A DNA stretch of 32,215 nt from Vulcanococcus sp. SFB_649D_100_25 (GCA_030833825.1 JAURGL010000003.1:1-32215); one strand, 5' to 3'; positions 14,354 to 22,079 are shown, counted from the first letter of the stretch. A program made the numbers and translations. The notes: generated from the sequence alone by a model not told the origin.

Positions 14354-14551
14354 ATGAGCCCGATCTTTCCCTGCAAGGGCTGCGGGACGTTCATTGAGCG
14401 CTCCACCCAGCACTACCGGCGGATGAAGGGACAGGTGCTCTGCTCTTCCTGCACGGATGCCCGGAGAGAGGCGGAGGCAGGCGCTCTGCGCCAGAGGCAT
14501 CCGCTCCAGCGGGCCCTGATCCGGATCAGGCGGCTCTGGGGTGAGGAATGA
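14354..14551 (+). CDS. Small zinc-ribbon protein, 65 aa
   Basis: Two CxxC knuckles, PCKGCG near residue 7-10 and CSSC near 31-34, form a probable zinc ribbon, followed by a basic helical tail (RQRHPLQRALIRIRRLW). It could bind nucleic acid or protein; no target is evident. ATG at 14354 is preferred to TTG at 14348. A small membrane-protein gene follows on the same strand (47 bp gap, or overlapping if its GTG at 14541 is used). Confidence 0.7.
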   Translation: MSPIFPCKGCGTFIERSTQHYRRMKGQVLCSSCTDARREAEAGALRQRHPLQRALIRIRRLWGEE

Positions 14552-14597
14552 CCGGGACCCGCCTCGGAACCCTGAGGCGTTGTCTCTGCTCAACGCG

Positions 14598-14858
14598 ATG
14601 GACTCTCGCCGTCTGGTGGTCTGGATCTCGACGGGGATCCTGGCCTTTCAAGGCATCACCCTGGCCTTTGATCTCCTCAATTGCACGGCCTTCAGCTGGA
14701 TTCACCTCCAGCAGGAGGGTCTGCATGTCCCCCACGATCCCAGCTTCTGCATCCGGCCTCAGGGGCGGATCGATGAGGCGGTCAATCAGGGCCTGAGCAT
14801 CCTTGCGGGCCTTGCCCTGGGGAGCTCCGTGATGGGGGTGGATCCCCCTGGCCGCTGA
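14598..14858 (+). CDS. Hypothetical membrane protein, 86 aa
   Basis: Hydrophobic N-terminal segment (LVVWISTGILAFQGITLAF) and a C-terminal segment (GLSILAGLALGSSVMG) flank a polar loop with Cys at LLNCTAF and SFCIRP. Family not recognised. ATG at 14598 is chosen; a GTG at 14541 in the same frame would add 19 residues and overlap the Zn-ribbon gene by 11 bp. Confidence 0.62.
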   Translation: MDSRRLVVWISTGILAFQGITLAFDLLNCTAFSWIHLQQEGLHVPHDPSFCIRPQGRIDEAVNQGLSILAGLALGSSVMGVDPPGR

Positions 14859-14910
14859 CCTGTGTTCCCGGCGACCTGGCCCTGTTGTTCAGGGCGCACA
14901 CCCAACCGGT

Positions 14911-14928
14911 GTTACGAGGCTTTACAAT
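14911..14928 (+). promoter_or_regulatory. HLR1-like element with embedded -10 box, upstream of hli
   Basis: GTTACGAG-GC-TTTACAAT matches the HLR1 layout (G/T)TTACA(T/A)(T/A)-NN-(G/T)TTACA(T/A)(T/A): the second half is perfect and the first has two mismatches. HLR1 is the known binding site of the response regulator RpaB, which controls hli and other high-light genes in cyanobacteria. The embedded TACAAT (14923-14928) can serve as the -10 box. The site ends 30 bp before the hli ATG. Confidence 0.72.
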
Positions 14929-14958
14929 CAGTTCACGTTTCTTCAAGAACGCAGATCC

Positions 14959-15102
14959 ATGGCTGACTCCAACTCCCGCTTCGGCTTCGTCAACTTCGCT
15001 GAAACCTGGAACGGCCGCCTGGCCATGATGGGCTTCGTGATCGGTCTGGCTACCGAGCTCCTGACCGGCCAGGGCATCCTCGGCCAGATCGGTCTGGGCT
15101 GA
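14959..15102 (+). CDS. hli: High-light-inducible protein (one-helix Hlip/Scp)
   Basis: A 47-residue single-helix member of the light-harvesting-like family. The chlorophyll-binding motif is seen as FAETWNGRLAMMGFVIGL (residues 13-30), with E15 and R20 plus N18 as pigment/salt-bridge positions, followed by ELLTGQGILGQIG. Hlips sit in the thylakoid membrane, bind chlorophyll and carotenoid, and protect photosystem II assembly and pigment recycling under light stress. The gene is too short to appear in ordinary ORF scans. It has an HLR1-like operator upstream and a strong terminator 31 bp downstream, so it is probably monocistronic and light-regulated. Confidence 0.95.
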   Translation: MADSNSRFGFVNFAETWNGRLAMMGFVIGLATELLTGQGILGQIGLG

Positions 15103-15132
15103 GCCCGGATCCTTCGGCCCCGGCCAAACCAA

Positions 15133-15163
15133 AGCCCCCGGAGCTGAGCTCCGGGGGCTTTTT
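15133..15163 (+). terminator. Rho-independent terminator of hli
   Basis: A perfect 12-bp stem, AGCCCCCGGAGC (15133-15144) with GCTCCGGGGGCT (15148-15159), a TGA loop, and a T-run. It may also serve the convergent gene ending at 15189, since an A-run (AAA) precedes the stem. Confidence 0.92.
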
Positions 15164-15188
15164 GCTGCGCCGATTGATCGTGAGATCG

Positions 15189-15869
15189 TCAGGCGGCGGG
15201 CTGCCAGTCAGCGGCAGGGGGCTCCTTCTCGCTGTCCTTGAGGGAGGGGAACAGGTCCCGGATCGCACTGCAGAGGCGGGTCCGGGCTTCCTGCCGGAAC
15301 GCCTCAGCCGCATCAGCGGGCAGGACGGGGTATCCCTTGTCCGTGTTCCCCTCGCCCCGCAGGGGCTTCCAACTGGTTTTCTCGTTCCGCTTGAGCTCCT
15401 CAAGCACCTCCATGAAGTCAAAGCTGGCCAGTCGGCCATTGCTGGCGGCCTTGCTGGCGAGCTCTTCTCGGATTGGGAGCAACTCCTTGGCCTTGAGGGT
15501 GTCGGGGAGACCCAGCACCGGCTCGTAGTAATCGATGGCCCGTAGTTCCTCGCTCAGGAGGATCGGCCAGGCACCCTGTTCCCCAGCGGAGAGGCCCTGC
15601 TCGGCGGCACTGCCGCTCATGGCATCCCGATAGAAGCTGAGCCAGCGGTAATAGGACTTGTCCTGGAGGCGCTTCTTTTCGGCCTTCCCGCTGACGATCT
15701 TCGGGAGGGCGGCTTCCGCCTTCCGCAGGAAGACGCGATCTTCGCGCTCCAGGTTGATGGCGCCCCAGCGGTGCCGGTATTCCCAGAGCTCTTCGTATTT
15801 GCGGACGTCTTCGGCGCTCCAGCCCAGAACTTTCAGTTCTTCAGCCCGATTGTTCTCGCTCGCTTGCAC
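15189..15869 (-). CDS. Hypothetical protein, 226 aa
   Basis: Family not recognised. It is charged, helical and soluble: EELKVLGWSAEDVRKYEELW (10-29) then KKRLQDKSYYRWLSFYRD, and a middle helical stretch with FMEVLEELKRNEKTSWK. No catalytic motif is seen. The start is GTG at 15869. The C-terminus is Pro/Ala/Glu-rich. It diverges from cbiX (90 bp between starts) and converges with hli. Confidence 0.75.
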   Translation of the reverse strand: MQASENNRAEELKVLGWSAEDVRKYEELWEYRHRWGAINLEREDRVFLRKAEAALPKIVSGKAEKKRLQDKSYYRWLSFYRDAMSGSAAEQGLSAGEQGAWPILLSEELRAIDYYEPVLGLPDTLKAKELLPIREELASKAASNGRLASFDFMEVLEELKRNEKTSWKPLRGEGNTDKGYPVLPADAAEAFRQEARTRLCSAIRDLFPSLKDSEKEPPAADWQPAA

Positions 15870-15959
15870 GCTTCGATGCTTGGGTTCAAAGGCACCCTAG
15901 GCCTTGACTTCCAGAGGGCAGGGGTTGGACCGATAGGGTCAATTCAGGCAGGCCTTTGT

Positions 15960-17129
15960 ATGACCGACCCTTCGCAGCAGCTCGACCTTCAGGCGGTGGA
16001 GGGTGGCCCCATCGGCGTGATGATCTGCGGGCATGGCAGTCGCAACCGCCAGGCGGTCTCCGAGTTCGCCCAGCTGGCAGAAGGTTTGCGCCGTCATCTG
16101 CCGAACGTCCCGGTGGAATACGGCTATCTGGAATTCGCCAACCCGGTGCTCCGCGACGGGCTGGACAAGCTGCGCGAGGCGGGCTGCGATCATATCCTGG
16201 CCGTGCCCGGCATGCTGTTCGCCGCCATGCACGCCAAGAACGACATCCCATCGGTCCTCAACAGCTACTCCGCTGAGACCGGCCTGCGGATCGATTACGG
16301 CCGGGAGCTGGGGGTGGATCTCAAGATGATCCAGGCCGCGGGTGCCCGGATCCGCGAGGCCCTGGACCAGGCCAATGCCCAGCTGGAGGTCCCCCTGGCG
16401 GAGACCCTGCTGGTGGTGGTGGGCCGAGGCTCCTCCGACCCCGATGCCAATTCCAACGTCTCGAAGGTCACCCGGATGCTGGTGGAGGGCTTTGGCTTCG
16501 GCTGGGGCGAAACCGTGTATTCCGGGGTGACCTTCCCCTTGGTGGAGCCGGGCCTGCGCCATGTGGTCCGCCTGGGCTTCCGCCGCGTGATCGTCTTCCC
16601 CTATTTCCTCTTCTCCGGGGTTCTTGTCAGTCGCATCCGCATGCACACCCAGCTGGTGGCGGATGACCACCCGGAGGTGGAGTTCGTGGATGCCAGCTAC
16701 CTCGGTGATCACCCCCTGGTGATCGACACCTTCAGGGAGCGGGTTGAGGAGGTGGTCCGCGGCGACACCCAGATGAACTGCTCCCTCTGTAAGTACCGCG
16801 CCCAGGTCCTGGGCTTTGAAACGGAGGTCGGGGCTCCCCAGCAGAGCCACCACCACCACGTGGAGGGATTGATCGAAGGCTGCACCCTCTGTGATCTCGA
16901 GTGCACCGGTGCCTGCCAGCCCGATGGCATCCCCATCCCCCTGGGGCATCACCATCACGATCACAGCCACGACCACGATCACGGGCACGATCACAGCCAT
17001 GCCCATGACCACGATCACGGCCACGATCACGGGCACACCCATGCGCCCTATCCCCACGCCGAGCATCCGCTTGGGCCGCGCACCCTTTACAAGCCGCGTC
17101 CCAAATCGGAAGAAAACCCAGGGGAATAA
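15960..17129 (+). CDS. cbiX: Long-form sirohydrochlorin cobaltochelatase CbiX with Fe-S motif and His-rich tail
   Basis: Inserts Co2+ into sirohydrochlorin at the start of the anaerobic cobalamin pathway. 389 residues hold two tandem CbiX domains, about 15-135 and 148-268. Active-site histidines include H25 in ICGHGSRN and H91 in FAAMHAKNDIP. MNCSLC (272-277) is an MxCxxC motif known in long CbiX proteins to accompany an Fe-S centre; C308, C311, C315 and C319 follow. Residues 330-369 carry 20 histidines, mostly alternating with Asp, Gly or Ser, a probable metal store. ATG at 15960 is chosen because the frame upstream to 15771 is antisense to the neighbouring gene. A weak hairpin, without T-tract, lies at 17142-17170. 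Confidence 0.93.
   Translation: MTDPSQQLDLQAVEGGPIGVMICGHGSRNRQAVSEFAQLAEGLRRHLPNVPVEYGYLEFANPVLRDGLDKLREAGCDHILAVPGMLFAAMHAKNDIPSVLNSYSAETGLRIDYGRELGVDLKMIQAAGARIREALDQANAQLEVPLAETLLVVVGRGSSDPDANSNVSKVTRMLVEGFGFGWGETVYSGVTFPLVEPGLRHVVRLGFRRVIVFPYFLFSGVLVSRIRMHTQLVADDHPEVEFVDASYLGDHPLVIDTFRERVEEVVRGDTQMNCSLCKYRAQVLGFETEVGAPQQSHHHHVEGLIEGCTLCDLECTGACQPDGIPIPLGHHHHDHSHDHDHGHDHSHAHDHDHGHDHGHTHAPYPHAEHPLGPRTLYKPRPKSEENPGE
16947..17042 (+). repeat. Low-complexity His-Asp/His-Gly codon repeat in cbiX
   Basis: The DNA for residues 330-361 is an imperfect tandem array of CAC/CAT alternating mostly with GAC/GAT or GGC/GGG, for example GACCACGATCACGG repeated with changes. Such arrays expand and contract easily, so tail length may vary between strains. 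The antisense reading gives a Val/Ile-rich false frame. Confidence 0.8.
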
Positions 17130-17514
17130 GACCGCTCATGCGTCTCGGGTCCAGTCGAGTCCCGTGAGACTTCGCCACATCAGCCCTGCTTATCCGTTTT
17201 CGCTTTCCCCAGGGGCCTGCAGTTTTCCGCAACCCGGGCCCATATTTTCCACAGCTTGCGCGTCCTGCTTCGGTGCGGTAAGGCGTTTTCTGGGGATTGC
17301 GCGGTTTCGTTCAGTGCTCACTTGACAGGCGGTTCGCTCTGGCTAGAGGTCGCTCTGCGCCCCCCTGATACCAGCCTTGAGAACCGTGTGTTTGCAAGCG
17401 ATCTCACGTGTTTCTCGTCGGCCTTGGTGATGTTTCAGTCCGCTTTGACGGCGGTGGTCGTTTTGTGGCTTGCTGGGCAGCGTTGCAGGTGCAAATTTGT
17501 TGGAGCCGGTCCGA
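17130..17514. other. 385-bp spacer with DnaA-box-like sequences and a -35-like TTGACA
   Basis: No coding signal is convincing. It contains a hairpin at 17142-17170 (GTCTC/GAGAC plus GGG/CCC), TTTTCCACA at 17245-17253 (a perfect match to the DnaA-box form reported for freshwater Synechococcus), a one-mismatch TTTTCCGCA at 17223-17231, and weaker CTTTCCCCA at 17202-17210. TTGACA at 17322-17327 could be a -35 element for the DUF2811 gene, with only a poor -10 (TAGAGG at 17344-17349). Confidence 0.5.
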
Positions 17515-17850
17515 GTGGATGAGTGTGGTGTGGAGCAGCAGGTCGCCTCGGAGAGCGCCTCTGTTGGTCCCGAGGAGGTGCTGGATCACCTCAGCCGCTG
17601 CCTCAAGCAGACCGACCCCGTAGCCACCCCTGAGGCCCTCAGCGGCGGTGCTGCCCGGATCAGCCTTGAGGCTGAGGTGCCCGAGGCCCTGTTCGACGGC
17701 ATGAAGCTTTTCCTGCAGAGCCGTCCCGAGTGGGATCAGTACCGGGTGATCACCTCTGCCCTGGCGGGATTCCTGTTCCAGAACGGCTGCAATGACCACT
17801 CTGTGACGCAGCACTACCTCAACGGTCTGTTCATGCACCCCGGGGAGTGA
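17515..17850 (+). CDS. DUF2811-family protein, 111 aa
   Basis: The C-terminal part (SLEAEVPEALFDGMKLFLQS, then WDQYRVITSALAGFLFQNGCND and HYLNGLF) is the cyanobacterial DUF2811 domain as I know it; function unknown. The N-terminal 50 residues are acidic and probably variable. No ATG is available. GTG at 17515 is preferred because GGAG at 17502-17505 lies nine bases upstream; GTG at 17530 is the alternative. No signal or membrane segment. It converges with the GMC oxidoreductase gene, 27 bp between stops. Confidence 0.82.
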   Translation: MDECGVEQQVASESASVGPEEVLDHLSRCLKQTDPVATPEALSGGAARISLEAEVPEALFDGMKLFLQSRPEWDQYRVITSALAGFLFQNGCNDHSVTQHYLNGLFMHPGE

Positions 17851-17877
17851 GCCCTAAGCCGAGTTGCTCAGCTCAGA

Positions 17878-19494
17878 TCAGAGTTCCCCTCGCTTGATCG
17901 CCTCTGCCGCGTGATCGCAGGCCCGCCAGGTGATCGCCATCTCCGTGAGGGTCGGGCTCTGCCAGCCGGCGCTGGGCCAGCAGCTCCCATCGGTGACCAG
18001 CAGGTTCGGGGTGCGCCAGAGCTGGTTCCAGCGGTTCAGAACCCCGTCGCTCTCCCGGTCCGCCATGGGGGCACCCCCCAGTTCATGGATGTAATAGCCC
18101 GGAGGAGGGGCCCCATCGGAGAGGGCCAGGCTGCCCTGCACCAGGGGCTCCAGCAGGGGCATCACAAACAGATCCGAGAGGGGTTGGATGGAGCCCCCGG
18201 CCGACCTCACCACCGCTTCCATGCGGGCCCGCATGTGCCCGACCATGGCCTTCTCGTTGTCCCCCCATTGGCAGTCGATGTGGGCAATCGGGATCCCGTA
18301 GGCATCGGTGCGCTCGGGGTGGAGGCTGACGCGGTTGTGCTCCTGGCTGAGCACTTCCCCATGCCCGATCAGGAAGCCCACCGCCGCCTGCCGGTTCCGC
18401 TTGAGGAGCTTCGGGGGATCGAAGCGTTGAACCCCGCACCAGAGCCCGTAGCCCCGCAGGAACGCCGAGGTGCTGCCGGGATCGAGGTTCACCGTGTTGG
18501 GGATGAAACAGCTGCCGGCTCCGGAGAGTTCCGTGCTGCCGGGCTCCCGTTGCGGGGGGAGGGCAAAAAAACAGCTGCTGGAGATGTGATCCATCAAGCC
18601 GATCCCCAGGCGCCCACTGACGTCCTCCAGGGCTCCGCGGCGCTGGGAGTTCAGCAGGAGACGGACGCTTTCAATCGTTGAGGCGCACACCACCACCAGC
18701 GCCGCCTTCTCCTGGAAGGGGACCCCGCTGAGGGCATCCACCGCTTCGACCCCCTCGGCGCGCCCGCTGGCGGGGTTGATCAGGACATGGCTCACAACGG
18801 CATTGCTGCGCAGTTGCACCCGCCCAGTGGCGAGCGCCCGGGCGAGTGCCCCCCCCTGGGAGCTGGACCGCGGCCATCCCCCTGCGCTGCGCAGCTCAAA
18901 GCCACGGGAGTGGATCAAGGGCAGATTCAGATCCCGTCGGATGCAGCTCTGCAGGTGCTCTTCGGCCGGGGTGAACGGCAGGGGGCTCTGGAAGCTCCCA
19001 TCGGGCAGCTGCGGCAGGCCATCCCGTTGTCCCTTCACCTGCAGGAGGGTTTCCAGGCGCTCGTACCAGGGGGCCAGTTCGGCATGGCTGATCGGCCAGT
19101 TGATGCCATGGCCGTCGCGCTCGGCCGCTTTGAACTCGTAGTCGGAGAGCCGCAGGGTGATGCCTCCCCAGGTGAGGCTTTTCCCGCCCACTTGTCGACC
19201 CCGGGTCCACAGGAAGGGGCGATCGTCGGGGGTGGAGTAGGGGTTGAGCTGTTCATCGACGAACAGCTCAGGGTTGGCCTTCCAGTAGCCGGGGTGGTTG
19301 GCCGCAATCCTCTGCTTCCCGCTGCTGATGTTGGCGATGCGCCGCAGGCTGTTCAGCGGTTCGCTGCCGTAGGCCTGCCTGGTCTGCAGATCGGGTCCCG
19401 CCTCGAGCACGGTCACCTGGAGACCCGCCTGGGCCAGGGCCATGGCGGCCACCCCACCGGTGGCCCCGGATCCCACCACCAGCGCGTCGGCCAT
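17878..19494 (-). CDS. GMC-family FAD-dependent oxidoreductase, 538 aa
   Basis: Flavoprotein oxidoreductase that would oxidise an alcohol or sugar group. The FAD-binding fold is at the N-terminus (VVGSGATGGVAAMALAQAGL, residues 6-25, then VLEAGPD), WTRGRQVGGKSLTWGG gives the family's flavin-contact region near 95-110, and HELGGAPM plus NLLVTDGSCWPSAG form the C-terminal domain. The usual C-terminal NPT triad is SPT here (GWQSPTLTEMA), so the customary Asn position is changed. No signal peptide. Its ATG overlaps the stop of the 58-residue membrane-protein gene by one base (TGATG). Substrate unknown. Confidence 0.9.
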   Translation of the reverse strand: MADALVVGSGATGGVAAMALAQAGLQVTVLEAGPDLQTRQAYGSEPLNSLRRIANISSGKQRIAANHPGYWKANPELFVDEQLNPYSTPDDRPFLWTRGRQVGGKSLTWGGITLRLSDYEFKAAERDGHGINWPISHAELAPWYERLETLLQVKGQRDGLPQLPDGSFQSPLPFTPAEEHLQSCIRRDLNLPLIHSRGFELRSAGGWPRSSSQGGALARALATGRVQLRSNAVVSHVLINPASGRAEGVEAVDALSGVPFQEKAALVVVCASTIESVRLLLNSQRRGALEDVSGRLGIGLMDHISSSCFFALPPQREPGSTELSGAGSCFIPNTVNLDPGSTSAFLRGYGLWCGVQRFDPPKLLKRNRQAAVGFLIGHGEVLSQEHNRVSLHPERTDAYGIPIAHIDCQWGDNEKAMVGHMRARMEAVVRSAGGSIQPLSDLFVMPLLEPLVQGSLALSDGAPPPGYYIHELGGAPMADRESDGVLNRWNQLWRTPNLLVTDGSCWPSAGWQSPTLTEMAITWRACDHAAEAIKRGEL

Positions 19495-19670
19495 CAGGAG
19501 GGGGTGCTGGTTGGGGTGTTGCTGAGGTTGCTCGCCGTGTTCACCACCGTGGTGCGCAGGGCCAGCAGGGCATCGCCGATCGCCTCAACGCTCAGCCAGA
19601 CCAGCACCGCAGCCCAGAGCAGGGGGTGCTGGCTGCTGGCGGGACCGGAAGGGTTGGGCGTTGGGTTCAT
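19494..19670 (-). CDS. 58-aa single-span membrane protein coupled to the GMC oxidoreductase
   Basis: One membrane segment (LLWAAVLVWLSVEAIGDALL, about residues 17-36) follows a Pro/Ser/Asn-rich N-terminus; the C-terminal tail is Thr/Asn/Ser-rich. ATG at 19670 is chosen over one three codons upstream. The stop overlaps the GMC start as TGATG, so translation of the two is probably linked. It may anchor or assist the oxidoreductase at the membrane; that is inference. Family not recognised. Confidence 0.6.
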   Translation of the reverse strand: MNPTPNPSGPASSQHPLLWAAVLVWLSVEAIGDALLALRTTVVNTASNLSNTPTSTPS

Positions 19671-19690
19671 GACGACCAATGGGAGGCAAC

Positions 19691-19722
19691 AAAAAACCCC
19701 GGCGCTTCAGAGAAGGCCGGGG
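19691..19722 (-). terminator. Terminator after the initiator tRNA
   Basis: On the minus strand GCCCCGGC-type stem CCCCGGC (19722-19716) pairs with GCCGGGG (19703-19697) across a 12-nt loop, followed by TTTTTT (19696-19691). It separates the tRNA from the 58-aa/GMC operon, which must then start from a promoter within about 20 bp before 19670 or rely on read-through. Confidence 0.85.
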
Positions 19723-19732
19723 CTTTCGGAGT

Positions 19733-19809
<77 letters not shown>

Positions 19810-19882
19810 GCGACCTCAAAAGCATACACGGCAGCATGGGCTGGTCCGACGACCTGGGTCGCAGCGCGGCCTTCCACCTGCG

Positions 19883-20536
19883 ATGGCGTTGCGTCTGCTG
19901 CTCGACAGTGCTGATCCGGCCGCCTGGGCCGAATGGCTGCCCTCGGGCCTGTTCCGCGGGGTCACCACCAACCCCACCCTGCTGCACCGCGCTGAACAGC
20001 CCTGCAGCATCGACAACCTCAAGGAGCTGACCCAGCGCGCCTTGGCTCATGGGGTTCAGGAACTGCATCTGCAGGCCTGGGGGGCGGATCTGGTGGGCTG
20101 CGGAGCTGCCCTGGCGGCGATCGCGCCCGATCGCATCTGGGTGAAGCTGCCCATCACCCGCCCTGGCCTGGAGGCCGCCCGGGACCTGCAGCAGCAGGGC
20201 TGCCGGATCACCTTCACCGCCTGCTACGAGCCCGCCCAGGTGTTGCTGGCCGCTGCTCTCGGGGCCGATTACATCGCTCCCTATCTGGGCCGCATCAGCG
20301 ATCAGGGCCGTGACGGGCACGCGGAGATCATCACCATGCAGCGTTGCCTTCAGGCCCTCGGGTCCACCACCCGTCTGCTGGTGGCCAGCCTGCGCAGCGC
20401 CTCAGATCTGCCGCGCCTGGCGGCCGAGGGCCTGAACACCTTCACCATCAGCCCCGCCATTGCCGAGGATCTGCTGCAGGTGGAGGCCACGGAAGCGGCG
20501 GCCCTCCAGTTCGAACTCGATGCCGCCGGAGGCTGA
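19883..20536 (+). CDS. Transaldolase/fructose-6-phosphate-aldolase-like protein, 217 aa
   Basis: A short TIM-barrel aldolase of the TalC/FSA type (typical 210-220 residues). GVTTNPTLLHRA (26-37) is the family start motif, WVKLPIT places the Schiff-base lysine at K88, RITFTACYEPAQVLLAAALG matches the barrel strand that follows, and YIAPYLGRISDQGRDG is the phosphate-site region. It would catalyse dihydroxyacetone transfer or F6P cleavage; which one cannot be told. ATG at 19883 is chosen; the frame upstream reads through the tRNA. It starts 73 bp from the divergent tRNA. Confidence 0.88.
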   Translation: MALRLLLDSADPAAWAEWLPSGLFRGVTTNPTLLHRAEQPCSIDNLKELTQRALAHGVQELHLQAWGADLVGCGAALAAIAPDRIWVKLPITRPGLEAARDLQQQGCRITFTACYEPAQVLLAAALGADYIAPYLGRISDQGRDGHAEIITMQRCLQALGSTTRLLVASLRSASDLPRLAAEGLNTFTISPAIAEDLLQVEATEAAALQFELDAAGG

Positions 20537-20553
20537 CCCTCGGCGCCGCCGGT

Positions 20554-21534
20554 TCAGTTCCCGTTGTCGAAGCGCAGCTCCCCGCTGACCTCCAGCTTCA
20601 CGCCGGGGTTGGGGGCCAGGAACTGGCTCCCCAGGTCGTCCAGGGTCAGGGGGGTGAGCCATTCGAGCTGCTGCATCAGATGCAGGGCCACGGCGTGCTT
20701 GGCCCGGCTGGCCCCGTCTTCCACCTTGATCGCCAGCCCCATCCCCTCTCCGACCCGGCTGAGGCACTGGATCCCTTCCGCCCCGCCCTTGCTGAGCACC
20801 TGCCCATGACTGCTCCGCATCACAGCGGTGTCGAAGCGCCCCTCTCCCGCCACCAAGTCCGGGTGGGCCAGCATCGAACGGCTGAGGCGCTCCAGTTCCG
20901 GGTCCTGCCCGCCCCCGAGATGGGCAAACAGCAAAGCCATCTGGGCCAGCTGTAGCTGCAAGGTGGGGGCCCCGCAGTCATCCCGTGCGGTGACAAGCTC
21001 CGCCCCGGGCATCCCCAGCAGTTCTCCGACCCGCTTCAGGACCTGTTGCTGCAGGGGGTGATCGGTCTGCAGGTAGGTCTCCAGGGGCCACTGCATGCGG
21101 CGACAGGTGGCAAGGAACGCCGCGTGCTTCCCGGAGCAGTTGTGTTCCAGGGGGCTCTGCCGGCCACTGGGGGTGGGGCACTGCAGTTGCTCACTCTCCA
21201 GATCCGCCTTCCAGAGGATCTTGAAGGCCTCCCGGGCCTGGGCCGCTTCCCCGGCGTGGGAGGCACAGGCAATGGCCAGGGCCCGCTCATCGTGGTTCCC
21301 CTGGTCGGCGGCCCCACTGCTGACGAAGACCTGGGCCTGGAAGGGCTTGAGGGCCGATCGGATGAAACTCAGTTGCTGGGGATCTCCAGCCCGCATCAGG
21401 ACGCGACCGCGCTGATCACAGACCACGGCGTGGACCCGGTGCAGGGACTCGCTGATGCCGTTCCGGGTGAGCCGCACCTCCAGGGGCGGGACCCCCGGGC
21501 GGTTGCTGGATCCGAAGCTGCTGGAGAAGGTCAT
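20554..21534 (-). CDS. Asparaginase II-family L-asparaginase, 326 aa
   Basis: Likely hydrolyses L-asparagine to aspartate and ammonia. The sequence fits the Rhizobium-type thermolabile asparaginase (Asparaginase_II) family rather than the bacterial type I/II or plant types: VEVRLTRNG-like start (PLEVRLTRNGISESLHRVHA), FIRSALKPFQA, HNCSGKHAAFLATCR and DDCGAPTLQLQL, with the conserved SALKPFQ and CSGKH blocks containing the catalytic Ser/Lys. Cytosolic. It is the last gene of a minus-strand operon; its ATG is one base after the CGLD27 stop. It converges with the transaldolase gene. Confidence 0.9.
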   Translation of the reverse strand: MTFSSSFGSSNRPGVPPLEVRLTRNGISESLHRVHAVVCDQRGRVLMRAGDPQQLSFIRSALKPFQAQVFVSSGAADQGNHDERALAIACASHAGEAAQAREAFKILWKADLESEQLQCPTPSGRQSPLEHNCSGKHAAFLATCRRMQWPLETYLQTDHPLQQQVLKRVGELLGMPGAELVTARDDCGAPTLQLQLAQMALLFAHLGGGQDPELERLSRSMLAHPDLVAGEGRFDTAVMRSSHGQVLSKGGAEGIQCLSRVGEGMGLAIKVEDGASRAKHAVALHLMQQLEWLTPLTLDDLGSQFLAPNPGVKLEVSGELRFDNGN

Positions 21535-21535
21535 G

Positions 21536-22057
21536 TCAGAAAGCCTGGCAGAGCCCGGTCGAGAGCAGGAGCAGGCCGACGGTGATCAGCAGGGCCCGCT
21601 GCAGGCGTTGCAGGATCGGCTTCACCTCATGGGTGGCCACCAGCAGGTCCTGTTGCCTCCAGGCCAGGGGTTTCTCCCAGACCTGCCCGTCGTACCAGCC
21701 CGATTCCTCGTACTCCACCGCGGTGGACATCAGGCGCCGCAGCAGGGTGCTCCAGCCCAGCCACTGCCGCACCAGCATCAACAACGGCACCAGAAACGCC
21801 CCGGCGGCCCCGGCGCAGGTGAGGGCCGGCAGGTTGTGCCGCAGGGTCCAGCTCCCGGTGGCCACCACCAGGCTGATGGGCATGGCGATCAACCAGCTGC
21901 GCAGCAGGGGCACCGCCAGGCCCCGATCTCCGTTGCTGGGCCAGGCGAAGAACAGGGAATCCTGGAGCTCGCGGAACTGCTCCAGGGGGCGCTGCTCCGG
22001 GGGGACCGGACAGGGGGTTGAGTCGCTCAGCTCCGGTGCGGGATCACTGCCTGCCAT
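21536..22057 (-). CDS. CGLD27-family membrane protein (DUF1230), 173 aa
   Basis: Conserved in cyanobacteria, algae and plants; the plant homologue has been linked to chloroplast function under stress, biochemical role unknown. Two membrane hairpin segments are visible (LIAMPISLVVATGSW and LTCAGAAGAFLVPLLMLVRQ) plus a C-terminal one (LLITVGLLLLSTGLCQAF). The family signature EYEESGWYDGQVWEKP is intact near residues 114-129. It lies between rsfS (22 bp upstream) and asparaginase (one base downstream). Confidence 0.93.
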   Translation of the reverse strand: MAGSDPAPELSDSTPCPVPPEQRPLEQFRELQDSLFFAWPSNGDRGLAVPLLRSWLIAMPISLVVATGSWTLRHNLPALTCAGAAGAFLVPLLMLVRQWLGWSTLLRRLMSTAVEYEESGWYDGQVWEKPLAWRQQDLLVATHEVKPILQRLQRALLITVGLLLLSTGLCQAF

Positions 22058-22079
22058 CGGATGCCTCGGAAGTCCGGCC

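Noticed and set aside
13685..14593. 302-residue version of the C39-like protein
   Set aside because: The extra N-terminus is antisense to the Zn-ribbon gene and lacks domain character.
15939..17066. 375-codon minus-strand frame opposite cbiX
   Set aside because: It is the antisense of cbiX; its Val/Ile-rich stretch is simply the complement of the His/Asp codon repeat.
17130..17514. Chromosomal replication origin
   Set aside because: Only one perfect and one near DnaA box, and no dnaA, dnaN or A/T-rich unwinding element nearby; reported as a finding, not as an origin.
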